A stretch of DNA of 33,758 nt from Sphingobacteriales bacterium (GCA_026390835.1 JAPLFD010000013.1:1-33758); one strand, 5' to 3'. Shown: positions 17,773-26,373, numbered from the stretch's first letter. Made by a program: numbers and translations. Notes: generated from the sequence alone by a model not told the origin.

Positions 17773-19803
17773 ATGTCAGCAAAAGAATTTAAACCCTACG
17801 TACCAGCCAACACCAAAATGGCTGAGTTTACGGTAAAATCGATTTTATTAGGCGCATTATTTGGCGTTATTTTTGGTGCGGCAACCGTTTATTTAGCCTT
17901 AAAAGCCGGATTAACTGTTTCTGCCTCCATACCAGTAGCAGTTTTGGCCATTTCTATCGGTCGTAAATTTTTCAAAACCACCATTTTAGAAAACAACATC
18001 ATCCAAACTACGGGGTCGGCTGGGGAATCTATTGCTGCCGGCGTGGTATTCACCCTACCCGGATTTTTATTTCTATCGGCAGGTAGCCAGGGTGAAAGCT
18101 TTTTCTCCTATTGGCCTATTTTCTTTTTAGCCGCTTTAGGAGGTATTTTAGGCACTTTAATGATGGTTCCATTGCGTAAATCATTAATTGTTGACGAACA
18201 CGAAAACTTACCCTACCCAGAGGGAACAGCATGTGCTTCGGTGTTAATTGCTGGCGAAAAAGGTGGAGATTTTGCCAAGACGGCTTATCTAGGCCTTGCA
18301 TTCGCTTTTGGGTATGCCATTTTGCAAAAAGTATTCCACGTAATTGCCGAAACACCTGCTTGGGTAACCAAGCAAAGCAACAAATTTTTTCCTTCGGCTA
18401 CTGTAAATGGCGAAATCACTCCCGAATATATGGGTGTGGGCTATATAATTGGGCCTAAAATTGCCGGAGTATTGGTTGCCGGTGGCGTATTGGCATGGTT
18501 GGGTTTAATCCCGCTCCTAGCCTCATTGGTTCCTGCAGAAACTACTGCTTTACAACTAGTTAAGCTTGGTTATTTAAAAGATTTATTAACGCCTGGTGGA
18601 CCTGGCGGATGGGATCCTGCAAGTAAAACTTTTGCCGATACCGCATCGGCCATTTACCGAGCCTATGTGCGTCAAATTGGTGCAGGTGCAGTGGCTGCTG
18701 GTGGTTTTATAACGTTGATTAAAACCATACCAACCATTATTTCTTCATTCAAATCGAGCTTTGGTTCGATGAATAAGGTGGGCGGAAAAGTACAAGAAGT
18801 AAAACGTACCGACCAAGATTTATCGATAAAAACAGTGGTTTTAGGAAGTTTAGCCTTGGTTATTTTAATGGCTGTATTGCCACAAATACCAGGTGATTCG
18901 CTCATCAATAAATTATTAATTGGGATATTGGTGGTAGTCTTTGGTTTCTTCTTTGTAACAGTTTCAAGCCGCATTGTGGGCCTCATTGGCTCATCTTCTA
19001 ACCCAATTTCAGGAATGACCATTGCTACTTTAATGGGCACCTGCTTGATATTTATTAGCGTGGGCTGGACTGGTCATTTATTTGAACCCATGGCTTTGGT
19101 GGTAGGTAGTATGATTTGCATTGCTGCGGCCAATGCCGGAGCCACATCGCAAGATTTAAAAACAGGTTATATTGTGGGAGCAACCCCAAAATACCAACAA
19201 TTGGCCTTATTTGTGGGGGCTATTGTATCGGCAGTGGTTATTGGTTTAACCCTTTCCATCCTCGACCGCCCAACACCGGAAATGATGGCACAGGGCATTC
19301 AACACGCCATTGGTACCGATTTATACCCTGCCCCCCAAGGAACGCTCATGGCTACGTTAATTAAAGGCTTATTATCCTTTAATCTCGATTGGCAGTTCGT
19401 ATTAGTAGGTGTATTTTTATCCATCACCATGGAATTGTGTGGGGTAAAATCACTTTCCTTTGCGGTGGGTGCCTATCTCCCACTATCTACCACACTACCC
19501 ATTTTTGCGGGTGGTGCCATTAAAGGTTTGGTAGATATGAAAACCAAAAAGAAAACTGCTGAAGAGGATGAACTGGGTAAAGGAAGTTTATTTGCCACCG
19601 GATTGGTAGCGGGTGGCGCCTTAATGGGTGTAATTTATGCCTTTTTAATGGCCTTTCCGAGTACGGCCGTGCCTGTGAGCAAACTAAATCTTGAAGAAAA
19701 TTTAGAACATGTTTTAGGTGCAGATGGCTTCCAATTACTCGGTTTCGGCTTCTTTGTATTGATGGGCTTGGTTTTATACCGAATTGCACGGAAAGATGAT
19801 TAA
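17773..19803 (+). CDS. OPT-family oligopeptide transporter
   Basis: This 676-residue inner-membrane protein has many hydrophobic helices (about 14-16) and matches the OPT superfamily. Visible features are an N-terminal LLGALFGVIFGAATVYLAL helix rich in Gly, the TTGSAGESIAAGV segment and the HENLPYPEGTACASVL motif, which are strongly conserved in bacterial OPT proteins. A short charged loop lies near residues 335-355. Members import oligopeptides or, in the YSL branch, metal chelates; bacterial proteins of this type are usually annotated as peptide transporters, so the substrate is inferred. Isolated by a terminator on both sides, it appears monocistronic. With the POT transporter it makes two unrelated peptide-uptake systems within 11 kb. 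Confidence 0.92.
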   Translation: MSAKEFKPYVPANTKMAEFTVKSILLGALFGVIFGAATVYLALKAGLTVSASIPVAVLAISIGRKFFKTTILENNIIQTTGSAGESIAAGVVFTLPGFLFLSAGSQGESFFSYWPIFFLAALGGILGTLMMVPLRKSLIVDEHENLPYPEGTACASVLIAGEKGGDFAKTAYLGLAFAFGYAILQKVFHVIAETPAWVTKQSNKFFPSATVNGEITPEYMGVGYIIGPKIAGVLVAGGVLAWLGLIPLLASLVPAETTALQLVKLGYLKDLLTPGGPGGWDPASKTFADTASAIYRAYVRQIGAGAVAAGGFITLIKTIPTIISSFKSSFGSMNKVGGKVQEVKRTDQDLSIKTVVLGSLALVILMAVLPQIPGDSLINKLLIGILVVVFGFFFVTVSSRIVGLIGSSSNPISGMTIATLMGTCLIFISVGWTGHLFEPMALVVGSMICIAAANAGATSQDLKTGYIVGATPKYQQLALFVGAIVSAVVIGLTLSILDRPTPEMMAQGIQHAIGTDLYPAPQGTLMATLIKGLLSFNLDWQFVLVGVFLSITMELCGVKSLSFAVGAYLPLSTTLPIFAGGAIKGLVDMKTKKKTAEEDELGKGSLFATGLVAGGALMGVIYAFLMAFPSTAVPVSKLNLEENLEHVLGADGFQLLGFGFFVLMGLVLYRIARKDD

Positions 19804-19820
19804 GCAATGCTATTAAACAA

Positions 19821-19853
19821 AAAAAGCCCCTCGAAAAATCGAGGGGCTTTTTT
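19821..19853. terminator. Bidirectional terminator between OPT and DUF502 genes
   Basis: Stem GCCCCTCGA (19826-19834), loop AAAA, stem TCGAGGGGC (19839-19847), flanked by an A run on the left and a T run on the right. It can end both convergent transcripts. Confidence 0.9.
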
Positions 19854-19868
19854 ATGGCAGTAACTATT

Positions 19869-20465
19869 TTAAAGTTGACTAGCTCCTCCAGAAACTACCA
19901 ATTTCATGGCATCACTAGCACTCATTTTTAAGAGTTTTACTCTGCTGGCGGGTACAATAACCAGCTGGCCAGCAAAAGAATATGAAAAGGGGAAATACAC
20001 GGCAACTTCACCGGGAAGTCCTATCTTTTTTAGATCTTTTTGCGTTAAAAAACCTATTTTCTTCAATCCTTGTTCATCCATATCTACCAAAACAGGTTCG
20101 TTAAATTTTTTCTCATCGCCCACAAAAGCCTCGGTAAAATCTTTAATAGAACCATAAATAAAATTAAAAACAGGGAAACGCTTCAACCAGCGCTCAAGCC
20201 AATTGTATATGGGTTGTGTAATAAAGCTGGTAACAAAAACTCCAGCTAACATGATGAGTATGAGTACAGTTAAAATACCTAAACCCGGTATGTAAAAGGA
20301 TTGCCCTGTTTGCGGATTAAGCCAAAAGAAATTGCTCAAATTCAAAGTAGCATCTAATGCTTTAACCGCCCAAACCACAAAATAAATAGCCAAACCAATT
20401 GGTACTACTACCAATATGCCTTTCACAAAATAGTTGACTAAAATTTTAAACAGTTTATTCATCAT
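19869..20465 (-). CDS. DUF502-family membrane protein
   Basis: This 198-residue inner-membrane protein has two hydrophobic segments, at about 14-33 (GILVVVPIGLAIYFVVWAV) and 57-82, and a soluble C-terminal half. The PxGL turn after the first strand of the membrane region, the IYNWLERWLKRFPVFNFIYG segment and a GEVAVYFPFSYSFAGQ-like core agree with DUF502. No biochemical function is established that I can use. It starts 6 bases after the stop of the murF-alr gene, so it is very probably in the same transcript, but a cell-wall role is only an inference from position. A terminator follows. Confidence 0.88.
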   Translation of the reverse strand: MMNKLFKILVNYFVKGILVVVPIGLAIYFVVWAVKALDATLNLSNFFWLNPQTGQSFYIPGLGILTVLILIMLAGVFVTSFITQPIYNWLERWLKRFPVFNFIYGSIKDFTEAFVGDEKKFNEPVLVDMDEQGLKKIGFLTQKDLKKIGLPGEVAVYFPFSYSFAGQLVIVPASRVKLLKMSASDAMKLVVSGGASQL

Positions 20466-20471
20466 AATTTA

Positions 20472-22916
20472 TTATTCGTAGTAATATACTCGTTTTACAC
20501 GCTGCGAAATGCCCGAAAGAATTTCATACGGTATAGTTTGTAATTTTTTGGCAATTTCTTCTACCCTCAATTCATCGTTAAACACAATAACTTCGTCGCC
20601 TTCTGCTACGGATATTCCAGTCACATCTAGCATGCAGATATCCATACAAATACTACCAATAGTAGGTACAAATTGGCCATTAACTAACATCTTACCAACT
20701 CCATTCCCTAAACCTCTATCGTAGCCATCGGCATAACCAATTTTAACGGTAGCAATGGTACCTCCATTGGGTAATTTACCCAAGCGGTTATACCCAATTG
20801 TATCTGTTGATTTAATGGTTTTAAGCTGGCTAACCGTAGTTTTTAAGCTAGTTACGGTTTGTAACGTACCTATGGGGAGTGTTTTATCAATTCCATACAG
20901 ACCAATGCCCAAACGCACCATATCAAATTGTGCGGCTTTCCAACGACCAGTACCTGAAGTATTGGCTAAGTGACGAATAAAGTTATAACCTAATGCCGTT
21001 GTTAATTGATCTGCAGCTTTCGTAAAAATGTTTAGTTGCTCTTGTGTAAATGTATCTTCGGTTGAATCTTCGGCGGCAGCTAAATGTGAAAAAACACTTT
21101 GAACCTTCATAGAATTGCTTTTGTTCAATAGATCTACTACCTGAGGAAGTTCTTCCGTATCAAATCCTAAACGGTGCATGCCTGTTTCTAGTTTAATATG
21201 TACAGGATAGTGTTCTTTTTGACCCTTTTTTAATGCCAAATCGATAGCACTTAGCGTTCTAAAACTATATATTTCGGGCTCTAAATTATACTGAATAAGG
21301 GTATCGATAGAAGCAATTTCGGGGCTCATGACCATAATAGGCAAGGTAATACCACTTTGGCGTAAGGCAACCCCTTCATCGGCATAGGCCACAGCTAGAT
21401 AATCTACCCTATTAAACTGTAAAATGTTCGCAATTTCTGCACTACCGCTACCGTAAGAAAAGGCTTTTACCATAGCCATTACTTTTACTCCTGGTAGCAA
21501 TTGGGTTCGGTAATAGTTTAAGTTGGCTTCTAGTGCATTTAGGTTGATTTCTAAAACCGTTTCATGCACTTTCTGCACCAACTGTGCACTCAGTTGCTCA
21601 AATGCATACACTCTAGCTCCCTTAATCAGAATAGCTTCGTTAGTAAAATTAAGGAAAGGTAAATCCTTTACTAAAGCCTCTGTGTTGGGATAAAATGCTG
21701 AATTTTTAGGAAAAAGGGCCGAAAATTGAGAGATTACAGGGCCTACGCCAATAAATCTACCTACGCGGGCTTCCTGCACTAAATCTGCAATTTGCCGGTA
21801 TAGGCTTTCATTTGCTAGCGATGATTCGGGAATATCGGAAAGAATTAAGCTATGTTTTTCGTGTTGTTGCTGTTGTTTTAAAAAATTTAAAGCAATGGTC
21901 AAGGAACTGACATCGCAACTGTACGAATCGTCTATGATGGAGCAATTCTGAATGCCATTTTTAAGTTCTAAACGCATTTCTACCGCTTGCAAACGACCCA
22001 TTTTTTCAAAAATCGTTTCGGTAGATAGGCCTAATGCCAATAATGTAGCCCAGCAACAGCTGGCATTTTCTACAGCAGCGGCATCGGTAAATGGAATACT
22101 AATTTGTTGTGGGTGTTGTTGATGGTTTGCTTGAATGTGTGTTTTACCTCCCACAGCATTACTTTCTTGCACTTGCAAGTTAGCAGATGCATGCTCTCCC
22201 CAAATAAATGTTGGAACGCTGGCAGCAAGAGCATATTCATCACTAATAACGAGGGTTTGTACACCTTTAAATAACTTTAATTTTTCCGTTAATTTGGCCT
22301 CAAAAGATGAAAAATTTTCAGCATGCGCTTCGCCCATATGCGTGAGTATGCCTATACTTGGCTGAATCATTCGTGCTAACTTATCCATTTCACCTGGTTT
22401 AGAAATACCAGCTTCAATAATTGACAAGGTATGATTATCAGTCATTTCCCAAAGGGCAAGAGCCACACCCAATTGCGAATTGTAGCTTTTGGGGCTACGT
22501 ATAATGTTATAGTTTGACGAAAGCAATTGAAATAACCATTCTTTAACAATCGTTTTTCCATTACTCCCAGTAATACCAATAACGGGATAATTGAATTTAT
22601 TACGGTGATAAGCGGCTAAATCCTGTAATGCTTGTAAGGTATTTTCCACTAGGTAGAAATTAGCCTCTGGAAATTGATTAGTGGCTATATTTTTATCAGA
22701 AATCACAAATGAACGTACACCAGCTTGGTATGCATCGTGTAAATAGGCATGTCCGTCTCTACGATTTTGGAGCGCAAAAAACAAACCGAAAGCCGTATCG
22801 TGTAGCTTGCGACTATCCGTTAATAAGGTTCTTATGGTTGCCTCTGTCCGCTGAATAACGGACTTGGCTCCCATAGCGTTTTCTAATTCGTGTACAGAAT
22901 ATAGCAGGTGGTTCAT
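20472..22916 (-). CDS. Bifunctional MurF ligase / alanine racemase
   Basis: This 814-residue fusion joins two steps of peptidoglycan precursor supply. Residues 1 to about 445 are MurF (UDP-MurNAc-tripeptide:D-Ala-D-Ala ligase): ATP-binding TGSNGKT at 116-122, HMGEAHAENF near 193-202 and DDSYSCDVSSL at 329-339, where most MurF proteins have a DDSYNANP-like motif. Residues about 452-814 are a fold-III alanine racemase: PLP-binding Lys484 in MVKAFSYGSG, HIKLETGMHRLGF near 573-585, and the second catalytic base Tyr709 in TIGYNRLGK. The C-terminal half supplies D-Ala, which Ddl (not in the window) joins before MurF uses it. Such fusions are known in Bacteroidota. DUF502 follows after 6 bases and recX is divergent. 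Confidence 0.96.
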   Translation of the reverse strand: MNHLLYSVHELENAMGAKSVIQRTEATIRTLLTDSRKLHDTAFGLFFALQNRRDGHAYLHDAYQAGVRSFVISDKNIATNQFPEANFYLVENTLQALQDLAAYHRNKFNYPVIGITGSNGKTIVKEWLFQLLSSNYNIIRSPKSYNSQLGVALALWEMTDNHTLSIIEAGISKPGEMDKLARMIQPSIGILTHMGEAHAENFSSFEAKLTEKLKLFKGVQTLVISDEYALAASVPTFIWGEHASANLQVQESNAVGGKTHIQANHQQHPQQISIPFTDAAAVENASCCWATLLALGLSTETIFEKMGRLQAVEMRLELKNGIQNCSIIDDSYSCDVSSLTIALNFLKQQQQHEKHSLILSDIPESSLANESLYRQIADLVQEARVGRFIGVGPVISQFSALFPKNSAFYPNTEALVKDLPFLNFTNEAILIKGARVYAFEQLSAQLVQKVHETVLEINLNALEANLNYYRTQLLPGVKVMAMVKAFSYGSGSAEIANILQFNRVDYLAVAYADEGVALRQSGITLPIMVMSPEIASIDTLIQYNLEPEIYSFRTLSAIDLALKKGQKEHYPVHIKLETGMHRLGFDTEELPQVVDLLNKSNSMKVQSVFSHLAAAEDSTEDTFTQEQLNIFTKAADQLTTALGYNFIRHLANTSGTGRWKAAQFDMVRLGIGLYGIDKTLPIGTLQTVTSLKTTVSQLKTIKSTDTIGYNRLGKLPNGGTIATVKIGYADGYDRGLGNGVGKMLVNGQFVPTIGSICMDICMLDVTGISVAEGDEVIVFNDELRVEEIAKKLQTIPYEILSGISQRVKRVYYYE

Positions 22917-22978
22917 TTGGATACGAATTTCATCAAAATTTTAACAATCTGCGAAGAATTTCCGAATTTAAGCGAAAT

Positions 22979-23470
22979 ATGGAAAACGAAGCCCCCAAAC
23001 GAAGTCTACTCTCTCCGGAAAAAGCTCATGCCAAGGCACAAAGCTATTGCGCCTATCAGGAACGCTCTCAACAGGAGGTTCGAGATAAATTATACGATTG
23101 GGGACTGTATTCAACTCAAGTAGAGCAACTTATATCTACCCTCATACAGGATAATTTTTTAAACGAAGAGCGTTTTGCCCTGGCATTTGCACAAGGAAAA
23201 CTACGCATTAAGGGTTGGGGCCGGATAAAAATTAAACAAGCACTCAAATTTAAACGGGTGCCAGAAAAACTCATTCAAAAAGCACTAAAAAACTTAGATT
23301 ACGACGAGTACGAGCAAAAATTAATAGCTGTTTTCCAAAAAAAAGATCGGTTACTCACTGAGAAAGATGTGTTTAAGCGCCGTTATAAATTGCAACAATA
23401 CCTACTCGGCAGAGGTTTTGAATCGGATTTAATTTATGAGGTACTGAAAAACAAGAACTTAAGCAGCTAG
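22979..23470 (+). CDS. recX: Regulatory protein RecX
   Basis: This 163-residue, highly charged helical protein modulates RecA filaments. It shows the RecX three-helix repeats: AQSYCAYQERSQQEVRDKL near the N-terminus, a central LNEERFALAFAQGKLRIKGWG segment, and a C-terminal KRRYKLQQYLLGRGF segment. recA is not in the window. It is divergent from murF-alr with a 62-base gap, and I see no perfect -7 box there. The next features are the tRNA promoter and tRNA genes, so recX transcription probably stops or fades before 23490, though no strong terminator is visible. Confidence 0.9.
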   Translation: MENEAPKRSLLSPEKAHAKAQSYCAYQERSQQEVRDKLYDWGLYSTQVEQLISTLIQDNFLNEERFALAFAQGKLRIKGWGRIKIKQALKFKRVPEKLIQKALKNLDYDEYEQKLIAVFQKKDRLLTEKDVFKRRYKLQQYLLGRGFESDLIYEVLKNKNLSS

Positions 23471-23491
23471 AGAAAAAAAACAAAAAAATTC

Positions 23492-23521
23492 TTGTCAAAA
23501 TTGCATTTCTCTCTATATTTG
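23492..23521 (+). promoter_or_regulatory. Promoter of the tRNA-Gly/tRNA-Leu unit
   Basis: TTG (23492-23494) is followed after 19 bases by TATATTTG (23514-23521), a perfect Bacteroidota promoter. The predicted start is about 9 bases before the mature tRNA-Gly. Confidence 0.85.
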
Positions 23522-23533
23522 CAAACACAAAAA

Positions 23534-23609
<76 letters not shown>

Positions 23610-23610
23610 A

Positions 23611-23640
23611 AACCCTTCCACCAGTGGAAGGGTTACTTTT
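23611..23640 (+). terminator. Hairpin between tRNA-Gly and tRNA-Leu
   Basis: AACCCTTCCA (23611-23620) pairs with TGGAAGGGTT (23625-23634) and is followed by ACTTTTT. It may end the Gly transcript or be a processing/attenuation site, since I see no perfect separate promoter before tRNA-Leu. Confidence 0.6.
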
Positions 23641-23658
23641 TAAAAAAGTAAATCACCT

Positions 23659-23743
23659 GCTCGGATGGTGGAACTGGTAGACACGCAGGACTTAAAATCC
23701 TGTGCCCTTAACAGGCGTGCGGGTTCGATTCCCGCTCCGAGTA
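23659..23743 (+). tRNA. tRNA-Leu (anticodon TAA)
   Basis: An 85-base type II tRNA: acceptor GCTCGGA/TCCGAGT (with a G-T pair at 1-72), anticodon stem CAGGA/TCCTG around CTTAAAA (anticodon TAA), a long variable arm, T arm GCGGG/CCCGC around TTCGATT, and discriminator A. CCA is not encoded. Confidence 0.95.
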
Positions 23744-23776
23744 CAAAAGCTGAACTTAGGTTTGGCTTTTGTTGTT
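23744..23776 (+). terminator. Weak hairpin after tRNA-Leu
   Basis: CAAAAGC (23744-23750) pairs with GCTTTTG (23765-23771), with T-rich sequence after it. The stem is AT-rich, so this is only a possible terminator. Confidence 0.4.
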
Positions 23777-23838
23777 TATAAACCTAAACTACTCTCCTAT
23801 CCCCAATGCATCATTTTTCTGAGGAATTTAAAAATAAA

Positions 23839-23875
23839 TTTGAATTTGATAAATCTATAATCGTATATTTACGAT
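23839..23875 (+). promoter_or_regulatory. ars promoter with ArsR operator
   Basis: TTTG (23839-23842) and TATATTTA (23864-23871, one mismatch to TAnnTTTG) are 21 bases apart. A perfect inverted repeat ATCGTA-TATT-TACGAT (23860-23875) covers the whole -7 box. ArsR-family repressors bind short inverted repeats at the promoter, so this is the likely site of autorepression, relieved by arsenite or antimonite. The arsR ATG is 14 bases downstream. Confidence 0.7.
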
Positions 23876-23888
23876 ATATAATTAAACT

Positions 23889-24224
23889 ATGGCACAAAAC
23901 AAAAAAAAGGAGTTTACACTCAATGATCAGGAGATGGCCAATTTTGCAAAAGCACTTTCTCACCCTGCACGTATTGCAATTCTGCGAATTTTAGCCTCAG
24001 AAAATTCTTGTATTTGTGGCGAAATTGTGGAGGTATTACCCTTAGCACAATCAACCGTTTCGCAACATTTAAAAGAGTTACAAGAGGCTGGCTTAGTAAA
24101 GGGTACTGTTGATGGAAAAAAATCATGTTATTGCATACATTGGGAAAATATGGATGTTTTTACAAAACAATTATCGGGGCTGTTTACTACCCTAAGTGAA
24201 CAAAAAACATTCTCTTGCTGTTAA
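23889..24224 (+). CDS. arsR: ArsR-family metalloregulator of the arsenic operon
   Basis: This 111-residue winged-helix repressor has the helix-turn-helix at about 44-66 ([20 protein letters not shown]), followed by a wing. The metal-sensing Cys-x-Cys (Cys41, Cys43 in NSCICGEI) sits where classical ArsR has ELCVCDL. Two further pairs, Cys80/Cys82 in SCYCIH and a terminal Cys110-Cys111, could add ligands. It heads arsR-acr3-arsC, with acr3 starting 4 bases after its stop, and has a probable operator over its own promoter. The context makes arsenite/antimonite the expected inducer. An in-frame longer start is absent and ATG 23889 fits the promoter. Confidence 0.93.
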   Translation: MAQNKKKEFTLNDQEMANFAKALSHPARIAILRILASENSCICGEIVEVLPLAQSTVSQHLKELQEAGLVKGTVDGKKSCYCIHWENMDVFTKQLSGLFTTLSEQKTFSCC

Positions 24225-24228
24225 TATT

Positions 24229-25254
24229 ATGAATCCAACACTATCCTTTTTAGACAGATATCTCACCCTTTGGATTTTTTTAGCCATGGCCTTGGGTGTG
24301 GCATTAGGCTACTTTATACCTGAAACAGAAGCTTTTATTAATTCTTTTCAATCGGGAACTACCAATATTCCATTGGCTATTGGGCTTATTCTAATGATGT
24401 ATCCTCCTTTAGCTAAAGTAAAATTCGAAGAATTACCCGAAGTTTTCAAAAATACCAAAGTATTGGGTATTTCTTTACTTCAGAATTGGATTATAGGTCC
24501 CGTATTTATGTTTGTTTTGGCTGTTGTATTTTTAAGGGATTATCCAGAATATATGACTGGCTTAATCATGATTGGTATTGCCCGTTGTATTGCCATGGTT
24601 ATAGTTTGGAATGATTTAGCCAAAGGCGATCGCGTTTATACGGCAGGTTTAGTTGCTTTTAACTCTATTTTTCAGGTACTTTTTTATAGTGTGTATGCTT
24701 GGTTTTTCATCACCAAACTCCCTCCTTTATTGGGCTTAAAAGGATTTGAAGTACAAATAACCATAGAACAAATTGCACAGAGTGTATTCATTTATTTAGG
24801 CATTCCTTTTATTGCGGGATGGCTTTCTAGAGTGCTAATTATTAAAACAAAAGGTAGAGAATGGTTAGAAAACGTTTATTTACCAGCTGTAAGCCCAATA
24901 ACCTTAATTGCTCTATTATTTACTATTGTGGTCATGTTCAGCTTAAAGGGACAACTCATTGTTGAAATTCCGATGGATGTTCTACGAATTGCCATTCCGC
25001 TGGTTATTTATTTTGCCGTGATGTTTTTTGCGGCCTTTTATTTGGCAAAAAAAGCGGGTATCAATTACGAACGTTCCACATCCCTAGCTTTTACCGCTGC
25101 CGGAAATAATTTCGAGTTAGGTATTGCGGTAGCTATTGCGGTGTTTGGCATTCATTCGGGTGTGGCATTTGCTGCTGTTATTGGCCCGCTAATTGAGGTT
25201 CCTGTGCTTATTTTATTAGTGAATTGGGCTTTAAAACAACAACAAAAGTTCTGA
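24229..25254 (+). CDS. ACR3-family arsenite efflux transporter
   Basis: This 341-residue inner-membrane protein with about ten helices exports As(OH)3. The conserved Cys of ACR3 proteins is present as Cys120 in [13 protein letters not shown], and the conserved Glu lies in the [16 protein letters not shown] helix. I place the start at ATG 24229, 4 bases after arsR, not at the GTG 33 bases upstream inside arsR, because the family N-terminus begins with the [12 protein letters not shown] segment. Its TGA overlaps the ATG of arsC by one base (ATGA), which implies coupled translation. It is often named acr3, or arsB by function. Confidence 0.95.
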   Translation: MNPTLSFLDRYLTLWIFLAMALGVALGYFIPETEAFINSFQSGTTNIPLAIGLILMMYPPLAKVKFEELPEVFKNTKVLGISLLQNWIIGPVFMFVLAVVFLRDYPEYMTGLIMIGIARCIAMVIVWNDLAKGDRVYTAGLVAFNSIFQVLFYSVYAWFFITKLPPLLGLKGFEVQITIEQIAQSVFIYLGIPFIAGWLSRVLIIKTKGREWLENVYLPAVSPITLIALLFTIVVMFSLKGQLIVEIPMDVLRIAIPLVIYFAVMFFAAFYLAKKAGINYERSTSLAFTAAGNNFELGIAVAIAVFGIHSGVAFAAVIGPLIEVPVLILLVNWALKQQQKF

Positions 25255-25643
25255 TGATGAAAAAGACTTTTCTGTTTGTTTGTATCGAAAATAGTAACCG
25301 TAGCCAAATGGCCCAGGCTTTTGCTAAGATTTGGGGAGGTGAAGAAGTCGAAGCTTATAGTGCAGGCTCTCGTCCATCAGGAAAGATAAACCCAAGAGCG
25401 ATTGTGGCAATGGCCGAATTGGGTTACGATTTAAGCACGCATGATTCAAAATCATTAGACGAAATTCCTGCTATTCAATTTGATTATGTGGTTACCATGG
25501 GTTGCGGTGATGCATGCCCTTGGGTGCCGGCTGTTCATCGTATAGATTGGCAAATACCCGATCCGAGAGAAATGGATCCTATAGAATTTAATGAAGTACG
25601 GGGTCTTATCTCTAAAAAAGTGAAAGAATTGATTAACGCTTAG
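25254..25643 (+). CDS. arsC: Arsenate reductase ArsC (low-molecular-weight phosphatase fold)
   Basis: This enzyme of 129 residues reduces arsenate to arsenite, which the upstream transporter exports. The P-loop C-x5-R-S is visible as Cys10 to Ser17 in VCIENSNRSQ, and Asp near 100 in DWQIPDP is the general acid. Two further cysteines, Cys84 and Cys88 in MGCGDACPW, can shuttle the disulfide. Their spacing of four differs from the seven seen in the Staphylococcus thioredoxin-coupled enzyme. The start is ATG 25254, overlapping the acr3 stop; ATG 25257 is an alternative. The last 11 bases overlap the convergent DUF4197 gene. Confidence 0.93.
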   Translation: MMKKTFLFVCIENSNRSQMAQAFAKIWGGEEVEAYSAGSRPSGKINPRAIVAMAELGYDLSTHDSKSLDEIPAIQFDYVVTMGCGDACPWVPAVHRIDWQIPDPREMDPIEFNEVRGLISKKVKELINA

Positions 25644-26373
25644 TATCGGCGTAGCCAAATACTTTTTGCAATAAGGCACTGCCTCTTGCACCGGTATTTT
25701 GTCTAATTTTTAATTCTTCTAAGGCCACTTCATAAAAAAGTCCATCAATAGCCTTTTGGGTTACATACCCTTCCAAATCGGGGTTAATTTGACTCACCAA
25801 AGGAAGTTTATTGTAGCGTGTCATTATATCGCCCCAATACTGGGTTGCACCCACCTTGGCTAAACTAGCTTGAATAATTGGCTGAAATTTTAGGCGCAAC
25901 TCATCGCTACTTACCCGTTTAAAATATTGGGTGGCTCCGTCTTGTTCTTTGCCCAACAAGATTTTACTAGCATCGGCAATGGTCATTTGTTTAATAGCCG
26001 AAACAAAAATGGGTTTAGCCTCCTTTGCAGCGTCTTCAGCAGCCTTGTTTAAACTTAAAATTACTTGATCTGCTAAAGAATTCAATCCTAAATTTCTGAT
26101 CGTTTTTTCAACTTTTTGTGCTTCTGGGGGAAATAAAATTTTAACGGTCGTATTATTAAAAAAGCCATTTTCTACCGAAAGTCGGCCGGTACCAGCAGAA
26201 ACTCCCACTTCTAAAGCTTCTTTTAATCCAAAACCCATTTCATCGGCAGTTGGGCTACTCAGGGCAGCCTTCGCTTTGTTTAGGAGATTTCCGAATTTAC
26301 CTTGATTTTGTGCTGCACAATTCGTGCATAACAGTAGGCATAAGACAAACGAAATACTATAGGTTGTTTTCAT
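25633..26373 (-). CDS. DUF4197 secreted protein
   Basis: This 246-residue protein has an N-terminal signal (MKTTYSISFVLCLLLCTNCAAQ). The Cys near the end of the hydrophobic part could be a lipoprotein site but does not fit the lipobox well. The rest matches DUF4197: GLKEALEVGVSAGTGRLS, then VKILFPPEAQKVEKTIRNLG and a Q-Y-W motif region, with a KAIDGLFYEVALEE segment near the C-terminus. It is mostly helical and likely periplasmic. Function is unknown. It converges with the arsenic operon, overlapping the arsC end by 11 bases, and is divergent from mnmA. No perfect -7 box is seen in the 137-base gap on its strand. Confidence 0.88.
   Translation of the reverse strand: MKTTYSISFVLCLLLCTNCAAQNQGKFGNLLNKAKAALSSPTADEMGFGLKEALEVGVSAGTGRLSVENGFFNNTTVKILFPPEAQKVEKTIRNLGLNSLADQVILSLNKAAEDAAKEAKPIFVSAIKQMTIADASKILLGKEQDGATQYFKRVSSDELRLKFQPIIQASLAKVGATQYWGDIMTRYNKLPLVSQINPDLEGYVTQKAIDGLFYEVALEELKIRQNTGARGSALLQKVFGYADTKR

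Noticed and set aside
23806-23994. Short frame crossing the ars promoter
   Set aside because: It covers the promoter/operator and the arsR start in another frame; no conserved features.
24196-24228. Earlier GTG start for the arsenite transporter inside arsR
   Set aside because: ATG 24229 sits 4 bases after the arsR stop and gives the normal family N-terminus; the extension is arsR sequence in another frame.
25224-25253. Earlier TTG start for arsC
   Set aside because: It lies within the acr3 coding end. ATG 25254 overlaps the stop codon and puts the catalytic Cys at position 10 as in known ArsC proteins.
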